The position numbers and the translations under genes are program-made. From Rhea pennata (taxonomy: Eukaryota > Chordata > Aves > Rheiformes > Rheidae), in contig NC_084667.1 in the NCBI RefSeq assembly GCF_028389875.1, forward strand, positions 63,156,570 to 63,220,569: a stretch of DNA of 64,000 nt, read 5' to 3'. Shown here in pieces: positions 25,971-39,000 of the stretch. A model generated the notes under the pieces. That model saw only the letters and a list, made by a program, of their open reading frames with translations. It ran no database searches and was not told the origin of the DNA. The first letter of the stretch is position 1, and each line of letters starts with the position of its first letter.

Positions 25971-27853
25971 GCAACTCCCTCGCTTGAACTTACAGCAAGC
26001 AAATGCTGAGCAGATGATGGGCTCCACAAGCTGAGCATGGTGAGAGATCTCGATTTCAGCTTACTTCACAGAAAAACGTAAGGTCAGGGGCTGGAGCTGC
26101 AAATTCTCACATAAAGCAAAAATCTATGTCAAATGCTCATTAGGTAATTGCCTGCCACACACACAAATTGTTTACTGGATAGTAAAGAACTATCTAGGTA
26201 GTGGCCAAATATCCTTAAGAGCAGCTTGACATACTGAATCGACATCCTGTCATTTTGAATGCCGCCTTGTAATATCATCCGTAGATGTGTGCGCGCAGCA
26301 CATCTAAGCTCCCACCTAAAATTAATTCCACACCTTCTAGCACAGGGAAGTTTCGCTTTAAGCTGTGCTCTGTTGACAGTATGATTTATCAGTTTACCTC
26401 TACACAAGGAAAACAAAAACATAGAGCTCCTCCAGACAAAGGATATGCTACCTTAGACTTTTCTCCTATAGCAGGAGAAAAGCAATGTGGAAACAAACAG
26501 TTATTTTGTAGACTCTGCTAGACTGAGCTTAGGTTGGTTGGTTTGCTTAAACTACACAAAAATATGCTACGAGTGTTTTTAAGAAATTAAGTCCTCTTTA
26601 AAACTGGAGACGTTTTGGAACAGTTTAATGTTCCAAGTGCTTCTAAAAGAGAGGGACAAATCCTCTTGGTACAGAAATTTTCATTAATCAAAACTTTCTG
26701 CAAAGTAATGAAGCATTAGGTCATTCTAAATTATTTTTTTACCTACTTTGAGTGATTATCCTAAAGAATAAGATTGTTATGAAAAAAGCCTAGAGCTCCT
26801 CATACAGCAAGGATGTTGCACTGCCCTCTAGAGTCTTTGTCAATTTATCATTCCACACCCAGATGCGGAGATTCTTACAAAACTGGCTCTAAAGACATCG
26901 CAGAGGGGAATACGGTTGAGTGGCTACGAAGTAGAGCAAATAATTAAATGGGAATTCAAGCTCAGACTCCTCAAGTGGTTCTCAGTATTATTTTGTGCAG
27001 TATCTTTTTCCTCCCTATTTAAAAGAATGTTTCTAAAATATGGTATAACATAATTAACAAAGGAGTTTCAACATCATTCTTTAGATCCTACAGAAATAAA
27101 AATGCTAACAAAGTAAAAGTATATTTTGTATTTTCTTCTTACTTGCTCCCCTCACACAATATGTCTGTGAGGAAAGCTGAAACTGAGGGTAAAAGACATT
27201 AAATTATTTCTGTGACTCCGACTAAAGGCTCAGAAGCTGCCCACAGCCACTCCTGTAAATCAGATCACAGCATGGAGGATCTAACTGGCTCCTCCTGAGA
27301 CAGGTAATTGCTGCAATCAGATCTGCTGCATTCGAACTCTGCACACTGCTGAGCAAGACCTCAAGCTGCAGAAAGATGACTACTACTCCCACTAGTGCTT
27401 TAAGTGAGTTTCAGTTCCCTTCACTCAAATTTATGGATGAAAGATTCCCCAACGCAGTCTTACCACACGTATTCGTTTGTATGACTCCAACCGCTACAGT
27501 CGTTTTCCAAACATAAGCTAGCAGGAGGAGGACAAAACATAACTTAACCACCTCAAATACCTTTTACTGTTACCACCACATCTGAACAGCCATGAACCAG
27601 CCATATTCCCACTGCCCTTGTGGGTCTGGCTACTCTCGGTCCTTCTGCACTGGGACGGACTAAGCACCCTCAACACATCATTTTAGATTTCTTGCTTCAC
27701 GTCTCTTAGTTATGTTCATATACTGTCCCAACAGCTTAAGTCTGCCTTGCCGGTTTGGAACACGAGTATATAATTTGTACCTGAATGGTACTCAAAGGCT
27801 GCAGCTGACTGCAGAATTCCCTGATAAAGTCCCCATAAGAGATGGCTTGCAGC

Positions 27854-27855
<2 letters not shown>

Positions 27856-27896
<41 letters not shown>
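27856..27896 (+). repeat. Poly(A) tract, 41 bases
   Basis: Uninterrupted A41 following GGCTTGCAGCCT. The preceding 150 bases do not resemble a known gene, and no flanking duplication is obvious. Confidence 0.95.
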
Positions 27897-27899
<3 letters not shown>

Positions 27900-30800
27900 C
27901 TTGGAGCCTTAGGAGGGAACAAAACGAAGATGAAACAAGAACAGAACACATTTTGTTTGAATCCTGCCTGTCTATGTCAAATTGTACAAACGCTGTGGGA
28001 GACAACTTCAAACATATACTAGACATGCATGCCTGAATGTACGAAGTACTCTGGAAAGGATGGAGGAACACGGCTGATCCAGCATTCACCTGTCAGCTGG
28101 CCCGTTTCTTCTCACCACTGCAGAAGTATTGTGCGAGTTAGACACTGTGCTAAAAGAAAAGGTCTGAGCTTCATGAGCCCTCCAGAAACGCAGGAGGGAG
28201 CAGGAGGAAGAAACTCTGCAAAAAGCACAAAAGACTGCCTAGTTGCTGAAAGATATGCTGCAAAATACAGAAACAGGACTTTCAGGACCCTTCTCAAATA
28301 TCTTGCAGTTTTTTATGAAGCCATGGGAAATCACAGTCACATCTTGCCAAAGATGGACCTGACACTGTCCATACCAACTGCTAGGCAGCAGTGAGAACAC
28401 CAGGGGCTGCATTTTGTGGGTGCCAAGTCCAGGCACAGAGGACAAGAGGCACAGCACTTTGCTTTTAGAAAGAGTTTCTCTGACTGAAAGCAAGAATCTG
28501 GAGGAGGACTGAGGTCTCATGACCTATCATGCTTTAGTGCACATCATAAAACAGTGAAGGGGTTGGTTTTTCAGCTTGTTCCCTGACGTTTGCCTGTTTC
28601 CCAATCTCCACGTCATCTCTGCTTTACCTTATCCCATGAGGCTCGAGCTTGCTTTTGGGGGCCTGGCCTGGCCGTGGAAACTATAGTGTAGTAAGCACAC
28701 TTCGTGGGCTAGCTAAAGCACTTTTTCCCAGACTTTCCAAAAGCATTCTTTTGGCTTATCCATCTTTGTGTGGACCCTCTTTCCCACCCCTCTCTTCTCA
28801 GGATATCCATACATGCTGAATTTTGTCCTTTCCAACAGCAGCTCCTTGGAGCTGCTGCCCTCTGAGACAGGAACTCTAGGCACATAGCTGCCATGCTAGT
28901 GTGAGAGCAAGGGTGAGCCTCTGTGCAAACTTAAGATACCAAACTCCAGACATCTACTGGTGGGTGCACACTAGGCATCTGAATTCCCATTACAGCCAGT
29001 GGATATCCACTCAGCACTGTTTGTGGAGTTCAGAGCACAATTCGGCTGAGCAATCGCTGTGTGTCTACTACAAGGTGAGCTGAATTACTCTCCAGGCTTC
29101 ACGGACTGTACCGACTAGATCTCCACTAACTGTAATGGAAGCTTAGATACCTACTGCTTCATGCTGCTTTAATCTCACACTCAGTCTCACCTTTTTTTTC
29201 AGGTCCATCCCAATGATGTACACGTTTTTGGCAAGCCATGCACCTTGTTTAAAATTTTACATATGCTAAATTAGTGTAATTAAACCAGTCTAAGTTTTAC
29301 GTCTGTAGTTATAAAATATATATCTTTTGTTTGTCTCTTTCATAAAAAGAGGAAAAAAGTGTTTTACAAAAATGTATATTCCCTTTGCTAATTCCGTAGT
29401 GTCCCCCAGTATTTCGTTACTACTTACAGAACTTTACAGGAACTGCAGAACACTATTGCAAACACTGAGATACCGTTATCTCTGTCCAAGATCAAGTTGG
29501 AAAGCTTTTAAGTTGCCCAAATGTAGATCACACTGAATCGCACTCAATTAACCTAATCAAGTATTTCTCTAATGAAAACATACTTCTCTGTGCTGGCAGG
29601 TTCTGACTCAGCCACAATTCATTCAACGTCAAGGGAAAACCATTAAAAAACCATCTGTTCTCTTTAAATAGAGAAGCTATTTTTGCCTTCACGATGAGCC
29701 CAAGTAATTATAAAACAAGCAGAGTGGGTTTCAAAATGAAAGAGAGAGAGGGTGAGAAAGTTGCTACATTGCGATCATCACATTACAAACATGTTACTAC
29801 GCACGTGTGTTTTAGGGCTTACACTCCTCACCCTGCTACGTATCATAACCTAGCATCATCACACTAGCTGAAGCTATACAGCGTGTGCTACATGGAGGCG
29901 TACGGGTTACAGCACAAAAGAAGAGTTTCACTAAATGAATCGTTACATATTAGAATCGAATGACAACTGAATCCCAAAGTTAGCGGTATCAAAAGCGTTG
30001 ATTCTCAAAGGAAATCAGGGGCAAAGTCCCACTCATTTCCTATGTTGGGTGCCAAAACGAAAACTATATTCCTCAAAATTGTCAGTCAGCTGGCACCTAA
30101 TCCTAGGCGATCCAACACTTTCTGCATTCACATTCCCCAAGCACCTGCTTGCTCACAGAAGCCTTGACAGTGTTAACCACATCAGCAGCACTCTCATATG
30201 TAATCCTTCCTGTAACCCATAGTACAGAAACATTTGCCCACATTTCCTGATGAGCTTATTTATTACCAAAGAGAGTAAGCACTGTACAAGACACAAGTAA
30301 GCGCAAAGCACCTTCTATCCAGCAATTTAGTGGCTAAAGCTACAAAATAGGAAAGTTCTGACCTGAAACCCTTGGTTTGCCTAGGAGCTGAACCCCCAGC
30401 ACCATATTCCTCCAGCCTATTGGGTTTTCCAGGAGAAGAACAGCTCTCAGTATGTGCCACTGAAGCTATTCCATTTAACTGCTCAATGAGCCAAGAGACA
30501 AACCCCAAAGGAGCACAGCTCCATAGCGCAATAGTTAGAGGGCTTACCCGACACAAGGCAATCCTGACTCCTAGCTCATGCTCCAGGGGCTGCTGATGCA
30601 AACCTCAGAGAACCTGAGCAAAAGCTCAGGAGCCTGCAGGCTGCTCCCCTCAGTTTCAGAGGGGGACACATCTTCAGGCTATTCTGCTCAGCATTTCATA
30701 TCAACTGCCTTAAAATGACTGACATTCAGGCTGCTGGCCGTAAGGTATTGCGGCCTGACAGACCATAGGATCTATGTGGCTATTCTGTTTATGGTCTGAA

Positions 30801-31962
30801 AAGAATTCATCAGGGATCTCATTGCACTGACTGGAAGAGAAATAATCCTCCAATGTCTCCAACTTGCGTGCACGTCAAGTACAACTCTTCATTTTCCCTC
30901 GCACCTACTCTGGAACCACCGAGTCATGGATTTAATGCTCCAAATGAACTCAAGAAGTCCCAGACCGACTATGACTCATCTACTGGTTTCAGCAAGGGAC
31001 ACTCATAAATGGTGCTCAGTGACTTCAGGCAGGCAAAGGCTGCTATACAACGCCATATGAGCAAGTGTTCCTTCTCCCTCCCAAGGGGCCAACACGACAG
31101 GACTCTTCTTTCCCTGGTCTAAGGGGAGAGCAAAACAGAAAACAAGGTAACGGCAGAAGCTCCAATTGCATCCCTCTCCCACATGGGAGAGAGAGAATTC
31201 AGAGGAAAATAACTGAATAAGGAAAAGGAAAGAAAGCAACAGGAAAGTAAATGGGGATAAGAATAATAGTTCTAGAGATCTGTCCTTGTGCCTTCAGCAA
31301 GGCAAAAATGTCTTCGTATCCTGCGCAGTTCTTATTAAGGAAGCACTAAAACAAGTGTGCTGAAGAGGATTTTTCTCTCCTGTGAGACTACCTATTAGGA
31401 GACCTTTACTCCATTCCTTTTTCCCCTAAAAGAGGGACTTGCAGCTCTGTTGCCAGAGTGACTATGAGATTTTAGTTATTTGGTGTTTTTTCTTAAATCC
31501 ATAACTCTAGTAACCTTGCAATTACAAAAGAGAAACTCAACTTGATTTTATATTTTGTTTCTGGCTTTCAGGTTTGAAAAAAAAATGTGAAAATCAGAGG
31601 TATGTATACTAAAGGCCCAAGAATCAGTGAAAACATACGTTTTAGGGGTTTTTGTTTGTTTTCTTTTCTTTTGAGTCTTTTGAACTTCTACATTACACAT
31701 TTTGGAAGCCTGGTTCATGAATTTGAGCATGCAGCAACACCGTCACCCTGACCTACTCACAGGGCCTAGACTGTATCGTTCAGACACATCAAAGTGAATA
31801 CAGATTTTCAGAAAGAACATATCAGTCCATATCAGAACACATTTGGGAATAACACGCTTCCTCACTGCCTTCTCTGCCTCTTCTGATCATCACAGCATGT
31901 ACTACATCAAGAGCCTCTGATAAAGAGGAAATTCATGAGCATCATCAAATTAGGACACGCTG

Positions 31963-32010
31963 AGTATAATCAGTATAATCAGTATAACCAGTATAACCAG
32001 TATAATCAGT
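31963..32010 (+). repeat. 9-bp microsatellite AGTATAAYC, five units
   Basis: Five units AGTATAATC, AGTATAATC, AGTATAACC, AGTATAACC and AGTATAATC in an unbroken row. The T/C variants are arranged as two-two-one. Confidence 0.95.
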
Positions 32011-34934
32011 GCATCCAACAGTTTGAGGACTCCTTCCTCAGGATACTTGGATTTACTAAATTACTAAATTAGCCATAACTCTTTTGTCATTTTGGAGCAT
32101 TTCAGACTGGATCATGCAGCTGGCCAGGGAGCTCCTAGGTAATCAAAGCTGGGACTCAGGCGGCAGTTTGCCAACACTGGCAAATATACTACATGATATC
32201 AATGAGAATTTCAGCAGGTGCAAACAGCCATGACTAACTGAGCAGTGGGATCTCAGAGAAACTACTGTCTTCCTGCTCATGAACTGTGCCTTACTATGGC
32301 TCTCCGTGACATTAGGTGTGCGTCATACAGTTCTCATTCACATGAAAATGTTGACACGTGGCTCTGAGTCAGGCACGTTGACTAGCCTAAACATACAGCA
32401 TCACAAATAGCACAAAACAGACGGAAAAGCCTGCAAACTGTCAAATCCCTCATAAAGACTGCCCTTAAAAAGCGTAGCAGAACTCTCCAACGTGAATTCT
32501 GGCAATAGCAATACAACTCGATTATAGGCTGTCTTCCGACTTCAGCATCATGAACTGTACTCTACTTACAATGAAAAGTGTGACGCATCACGTACAATCA
32601 TATAAAACCAAAATGAAGGAGGGGCAATGCTTATTTCTTCTATACATAAATGCAAGTAACAGATCGAGTACTGAAAACTGCAGAACAACAAAAGCAAAGA
32701 GCTGCCGCAAAATGCTGTGAGCATTTTGTGTATCTCATCTAACAGGGCTTTGGTGAAACCTTAACAAACATTTATCTTGAAGGAGAGCAACAGCAGCCCC
32801 AGACTCATCTCACGGCATGGCTCCTTGCACAGTTATTACCGACAGGACAACGGACAAGAAATACAGTAACAGGGTCAAAGGCATACAACTTTCAAAGCCA
32901 TTTTTTGCAACTGGAAAATAAAGTAACTTGTAACTACAACTTAACTTCAGGCAACATGTACATTTATTTAAAAGACTGTTTAGTGCAGCTGTCATAACTT
33001 CACCAACTAAAATGTAAGTCTTCACTGGACAAAGATAGGTATTTTACCTAAACATGTAAATCTTGAAGCAAATGATGGGGTGAGAAACTCAGCTGTTAAA
33101 ACAAGTAACTTCTAGTCTTTGTGGCTATGAAAAGATTACCCTCTTCCCTTTCACCTGCTCCTCTGAAAAGCGACTCACAAGACTTCAAATGCTGCAAAAC
33201 AGGAAAGAGGACCAAAATTTCCCACACATTGAACATTTTGTGCATGATTTTTATGATGATCACATTACTCTGTAGTGTTGAATCAAGGTTTTTAAGCACA
33301 AAACACAACCATAACATGTTATGCAAAGCGTCAGGTATTTTTCAACAAAAGTTTTTGATAGAAAATGCCAACTGTAACGATTCACTAGGAAACAAAAAAG
33401 AGAATAGAAAAAGCAACCATAGTCAATATTTCAAACACCCCCTCCCACTGTCTTAAAAACAAACGAACAAAATAATCCCTTAGTCTCGCTTTATACAGTA
33501 CAAAAGAGGCCAGAATTTAAACCTCAGTGCATAAGGAAGTTATGCTCTGCGAAGTACAATTCATCTAAACATGTCATGCACAGTCATCAATTTATACCAA
33601 CAGCTATGAGCAACTGCATTTAGTTCACTGCTAACTCTCAAGAGAGAAGAAATGTAACACTAACCAAATAACTTCAGAGATCAAAAACCCACTAAAGCAA
33701 CTGGGGTCTTCAAGACACAGGTGCTAAGAAAAGAGTCATATCATACCACAGCCAACACACAGACACCACAGTACAAGAGATACCTTAGTTTTGCTTCTGA
33801 TTCTTAAATAAACCATTAAAATGCAGGTCACTGTATCTTAGCAAAACACAGACCCTGCAAAGCTCCAGAAGACTCTGCATCACGAACTGCAATCCCATCG
33901 GATACACAGAAGCAAAGAGCATACACTACAGAATCTTTTTGGATGCTGCAACCTTCTCTTTCAGCCATCCACGTGACCGTGCAGTAGGGCAGGACACGGC
34001 CCCCTTTCTGCTTTCCAGGTGAGGGATAGAGAGCCTCTGCCTCCCCCTGCTCACGGAGAGAACAGGCAAGGATGGGAGAGGCTGAGGCACGCCTGCCTGG
34101 TACCTGAGGTATATGTGCATCTGCCCAGGAACCAGGGCTGTATGTTAATTTTGTCCCCTTAGCAGTTTAAACAGCACACGACTGAACAGTGAGCAAACGC
34201 TGCTGAAAGGGGTGCACAAGTCCATCGTAGACCTTTGTCTAACAGGCCAAAGAGTTGTCATCTCCTCTGAGACCCACATTTGTTGGCATTAGACATTCCT
34301 AAGATCTACTCTTTGCTGCAAGCCTCACTTCCTTGTCTCTCACAAAGCAAATAAAATACTGAAAATGAGAAGAATCTAACACAAATTGTTTGCTGCAGAT
34401 GACAGTCACAAGATCTTCATAATCAGCTTTTAAAAAGTGGCTCAATTGCTTATCTTCTGATCAAATTAAGGGACATACCAGCAGGAATTAGTAGTGTGCA
34501 GATGCCCTCTATCTGCAGAATCCCTTGACTTGAAGCAACTTGAAGAGTGATTTTATGGAAGTTAATGGTTAGAAAAGAGAAAGCGTCACATGAAAGCATA
34601 AAAGATATTTTAGCACAGCCAGACACTGCGAAGGGTTGAGTAGATTTGTGTAAAAATTACTCTGTTTTGGTTCAGTCACCAAACATAATATATTTTCGTA
34701 TCCACTGCATAAGTCTTTAGTTTTGAAAAGGCGGTAATGGAAGACATTTGGGTCTTTTTCTTTTAAGTTGTAAAACTTAAAACTTAAGTTTTATATTACC
34801 TGCATATTCAAGTCTACTTCTTGGAGGCATGCAGTATCTTAAACATTTGGGCCCCAAAAGCTCAACAAAGGCTGGCTCATGCCTGGCTCAAATGCAACAT
34901 TTCATGCCAGAATACTACAGAATCAGCATCACAC

Positions 34935-35013
34935 AGGGAAACAACTGCTGGGAGGGGAAATGAAATGCCAAGGTCTCCCAACAGGTCAGCAGCAGAACAA
35001 GGACTATTGCCCA
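34935..35013 (+). mobile_element. Short MIR-like fragment
   Basis: GGAAATGAAATGCCAAGGTC and CCAACAGGTCAGCAGCAGAA resemble the MIR core block (ACTTGCCCAAGGTCACACAG, then GTCAGTGGCAGAGC). The match is short and only suggestive. Confidence 0.35.
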
Positions 35014-35404
35014 GGCACGAGCCTCAGGCATGTGCTCTGCATGGGGCTAAGAGAGTGTTTGTGAATGCCAGAACGGTGAAAGGTACTTTGGGGAATTCTT
35101 CATGCAGCTGTACATGTTGACTCAGATACCATAAAAATGAATAAATCAATCAACCCTGTTTCTTCTTCAGCATTCTCTAGCGCAGCTTGGACCTCCTACA
35201 CTCTTCTCACAAGGAGTTTTCATGAAGGAGAGTCAAATAATTTATTCCCCTCAGAAAGCAGAACTCTGTTAATGAAAAGATGCCACCAGTTGCTGCACAC
35301 ATGTAGGCAATACAACTGATCCTTTTAAGCAGAGAAAGGAGTAAGTTTGAGTTTGTCTTCACGTGCGGAGAGGGGCTCCGTGACACTCTTCGCATACCAT
35401 TTCC

Positions 35405-36065
35405 TCAGCCAACACTGTCTTCATCCTTCTTGACCTGTCAGTTGTCTCTGATGCAATCAAACACTTTCTCCTTGGAAATCTTGTCCTTTCTTGGCTTATG
35501 TAATGCTCCTTTAACATCTCCAACAGCTCCTTTGTACGATCCTCCCTTCCTCCTCTTCATCCTCCCCATTTCTCCGAGTTTCCCCGGGGACCTACTCTTT
35601 CTTTCTTGCCTTTCTACTTCATTTAAAATCTCAGCCTCTATTTTTCATTCATGACTTATAGCTCTGCCTTCATTCCAGTGCTAGGCTTTCTGTCCACACC
35701 AGATCTTGGCTCGTCTTTCCAACATTCTTACTGTACATCTTGTAACTCAGTTCAAACTTCAAAATGACCAAAAACACAGCTGCTAATCTTGAGTCTTTCT
35801 GACACCAGCATAATGCTGCATACAACTCCAGCCAAAAATCAGGTCATTCTATTGCCTCAGAAGTTCCTCTCACACACAGGAAGTATCAAGCTCTGGTACA
35901 ACATCTCTTTGTACATCCATGTTGTCTGCAATTCAGCCATTCTCCATCCATACAGTTTAAATGCTCTTCCCAGTCTTCCATTTTGGTTACCATCAGCTGC
36001 TCTTCTCTGGACTTCACAAATGTTGTCTTGTCCTCATGTCCATTCAGAAAGCTACTAGAAAGCTC
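35405..36065 (+). mobile_element. Ancient L2-like LINE reverse-transcriptase fossil
   Basis: TTCATCCTTCTTGACCTGTC encodes FILLDLS, followed by SDAIKHFLL. This resembles the RT box A pattern LLDLS-x-x-FD-x-x-xH of L2/jockey-type LINEs, with the F of FD changed. Further right AAAATGACCAAAAACACAGC and a pyrimidine-rich stretch follow the same order as L2 ORF2. Many stops mark it as an old fossil. The family assignment is by memory of the pattern. Confidence 0.45.
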
Positions 36066-39000
36066 ACTCTCAATCTGTTGGTTAAATTAAGTGCTGCAAC
36101 CAGCAGTGCTGTGGTCAGATAGCATTATTCTTGGTAGTAGTAGTGCTGTTGGTGGATCCTCAGCCTTCAGAAGGGACCTACTGCCCTCTGTTTTTTAATA
36201 GGCAAGTTGAACCTCAATAAAAACAAAGAACACTACAGAATAACTACTGGTTTTAAAGTCAATATTCTGTCTAGATGTTCTGATGAAGAGCCTGCGTGGT
36301 AAATTTTGTCAAACTTCCGAAAAACTCATTGGCTTCAGACCTAAGAATTTAAGAACAGCCATTCAGAAGCAACCTGCTTTCCATTGCATTCACTGACATT
36401 ACAATCTGTGCACACTTTCTTTGGGAACGTTGTTGTGTGCCTGCAATTTCATGCAGCTGTCAGTTCTGTCAGGCTCTGGAGGCACAACCCAGGGTTAGAG
36501 ATCTCATGAGCTTTGCAATGCTCCATCCGTGTGATTTTTTTTTAACATTCTGTCTATGAAAGATAAAATATGAGTAGGCACTTGCCAGGGAAAGAAAGAG
36601 GAGTAAAGTATATCCACTCTCAGGACCTGCAAAAGGATTCTCAGGGCATTAATGTGACCGTAACAGATATCACCTTCATAGATGCAGATACCTAGGCAAA
36701 GGGACAAATGCCACAGAAACTTGAAGGACAAAGGCCCGTCTATCTGCACACAGTCCCTTGAGTGAGCCTCTCTCTTCCTATGTCAGTGCTGAGAGACAGA
36801 GGTCCTACCTCAAGTGAAGATGATGGGGCAGTCAATGAACCAGGGGGAAGGTGGGATTGGAAAGCCACAGAGGCTTGGGTCACATCCTTTCCCCTTCAGA
36901 AATACAAAAGACATGTCCAACCACTGCCAGACAGCAGTAACAGGTATTTGGTAAGCAAACAGCCACGTGGTGGTTTGTCTCACTTATCACAAACAGATCG
37001 GCCCTAAGGCACCGTGAGTGCAAAAGGCTGTTACCAAAATCAAGGCAGCAGATTTACTGGTCAACGTGCAACTTCTAACTGCAGCAGCTTCTAAGAGAAA
37101 ACAAGAATTATGTAAATGCTTTCATCGCCAAAATCGTCTTTATTGTTCCTAGGCATCCTGAGTAAATACTAGACACCAAATGTCCAAATGTAACCAAATG
37201 TCTATCCATCATTTAACCCTTCCACACCATATTTATTTTTCTTACCCCTAAAAAAAAAAAAGCCAAAGATAGCACAACTAACACAGTATCCATGACTGAT
37301 TAGGACATGTCTGACTGAATTTGTTTATAGTCACTGTAGTAGGCTGAGTACATACATATCAAATAAATACTTAATAACTACATCCTCCGAGTGGGAATTC
37401 ATCTCCCGAAAAAAACATGTGGAACAGTCAGTGCAAAGTCTGTGTGCCTAAAGATCAAGTCATAGAAAAACGGTTTGTAGAGTCTTCCCATCCTCTGACA
37501 GATTAGATTCAAGCCTTTGCTGAATAATTGATCAAACTCTCTCGGCGCACAAGAGCAATCAGCAATAGATCATACAAATGGAAAATGAACACAAGGTCTC
37601 CTAAATGACTACTTAATCTCACTGATCATGACATCAGTCTGTCTGAGGCATGTAAGACACTGCTTTTGAAAATAAGGTTGCCTCATGTTTTTAGATAACC
37701 TCCTCTGCTAATTACGACTACACCTGTTTACATAGGCAGCATCTCTACAGTTGAGCAACATCATGAAAGGAATTAACCAGGCCAGACGGTAAACATTGGT
37801 TCTTCGTGTGAACAGGAATCAAAAGAAGCCTTCCAGAAAGCTGTATGCAATAAACATTACAGACTGTTGCAGATAGGTCCCCAAGGAATTGCTGGCATTA
37901 GTGCTCAGAGCAAAAAAAAAACCACAGGACTTAATTTTACAAACCTTTGCAAAACTAGGAGCTCTCTTGCTGTCATAGGGCTCCCCGCAGGAGGCTCCTG
38001 CGCAACCAGAGATTCACCACCAGGCTCAAAGCAATTCCTCCTTAATTAGCCATCTCCACTGAAAGGAATCCATTTCACTGTGCGCTAGGCATACTAAATT
38101 AGCGAGACAGCCATTATCAGCCTGATAGTTATCCAGGTACTCAGATGAAAGCCATCTCACATGCCCAGAGATTCTGGTTTAGTTCCTCATGCCCCTGCCC
38201 CTGCAACTGCACCTCCATCTTCAGATGGATCACTCCCTAGCACCTCCTAGGGCACACAAAATTGCCTGTCTTTGTGAATAATAATGCCCAAAACAAACTC
38301 TCCTCAGGGGCACCTTCCTTGGAGAACACCCTCCCCATTTTAATGTTTACCAAAACAGGAAGGAAATACATTTAAGATGTTTTCCGATTTATTTTGCAAG
38401 CCGTTTTTAAGTTTAAGTAATTCTCTTTGAATGTTTTCTCAAGGGGACACGTTGTAAGCACAAATACAAGCTCTTTATAAAACTAACCACATTTTGAATA
38501 TTTAGAAAAGAGCATACAATTGCAATCAATATTTTCCCAAAAAGCACATTTTTCAAGATATGCTTTCAACACAACCAGATGTGATGTACAGGTCTGTTGT
38601 TAGCAAGAACATGAGCAACACAATGTCAAAATGAAGCAAACCTAACACAATAAAAGTCAAAATATCTAACAGTTCTGGTTATTTTCAAGTTTTTCTTATG
38701 TGCCATTGTGGCATCACTCAACAAAGCCTTCCACAATTACATGCACACACTTCCACAATTACATTTTACAGTAAGATGTCAGGCAAACAGGCGCAGGGGT
38801 GGCTCCTGGCATACGTAAAGGAGGTAGCTAGCTGGGGCAGTAGACTCATGAAGGCCGTAAAGTCATGATCCAAGGTGAGAAACCCAGGCCATCCTGGCTT
38901 AATGGTAGAACAACTCTTTGAGGCAGACACCATCTCTTTGAGCAACCCATGACTTGGAAATGAAGACAGTTTACCCAGCAACAAGATCACACAGACCACA

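Larger units (their letters stand above)
21361..34934. other. Non-coding stretch, no recognisable genes
   Basis: Only scattered short frames occur. Besides the repeats and motif cluster listed separately, 29776-30000 keeps many CpGs (for example CTACGCACG, GGCGTACGGG and TAGCGGTATC) in AT-rich DNA. A tRNA-like string lies near 30520-30580 (CATAGCGCAATAGTTAGAG), perhaps a decayed SINE head. Confidence 0.55.

Noticed and set aside
25599-26027. 142-codon minus and 116-codon plus frames
   Set aside because: They are mutually overlapping, with no recognisable domain. The region is noted only as a motif-rich GC patch.
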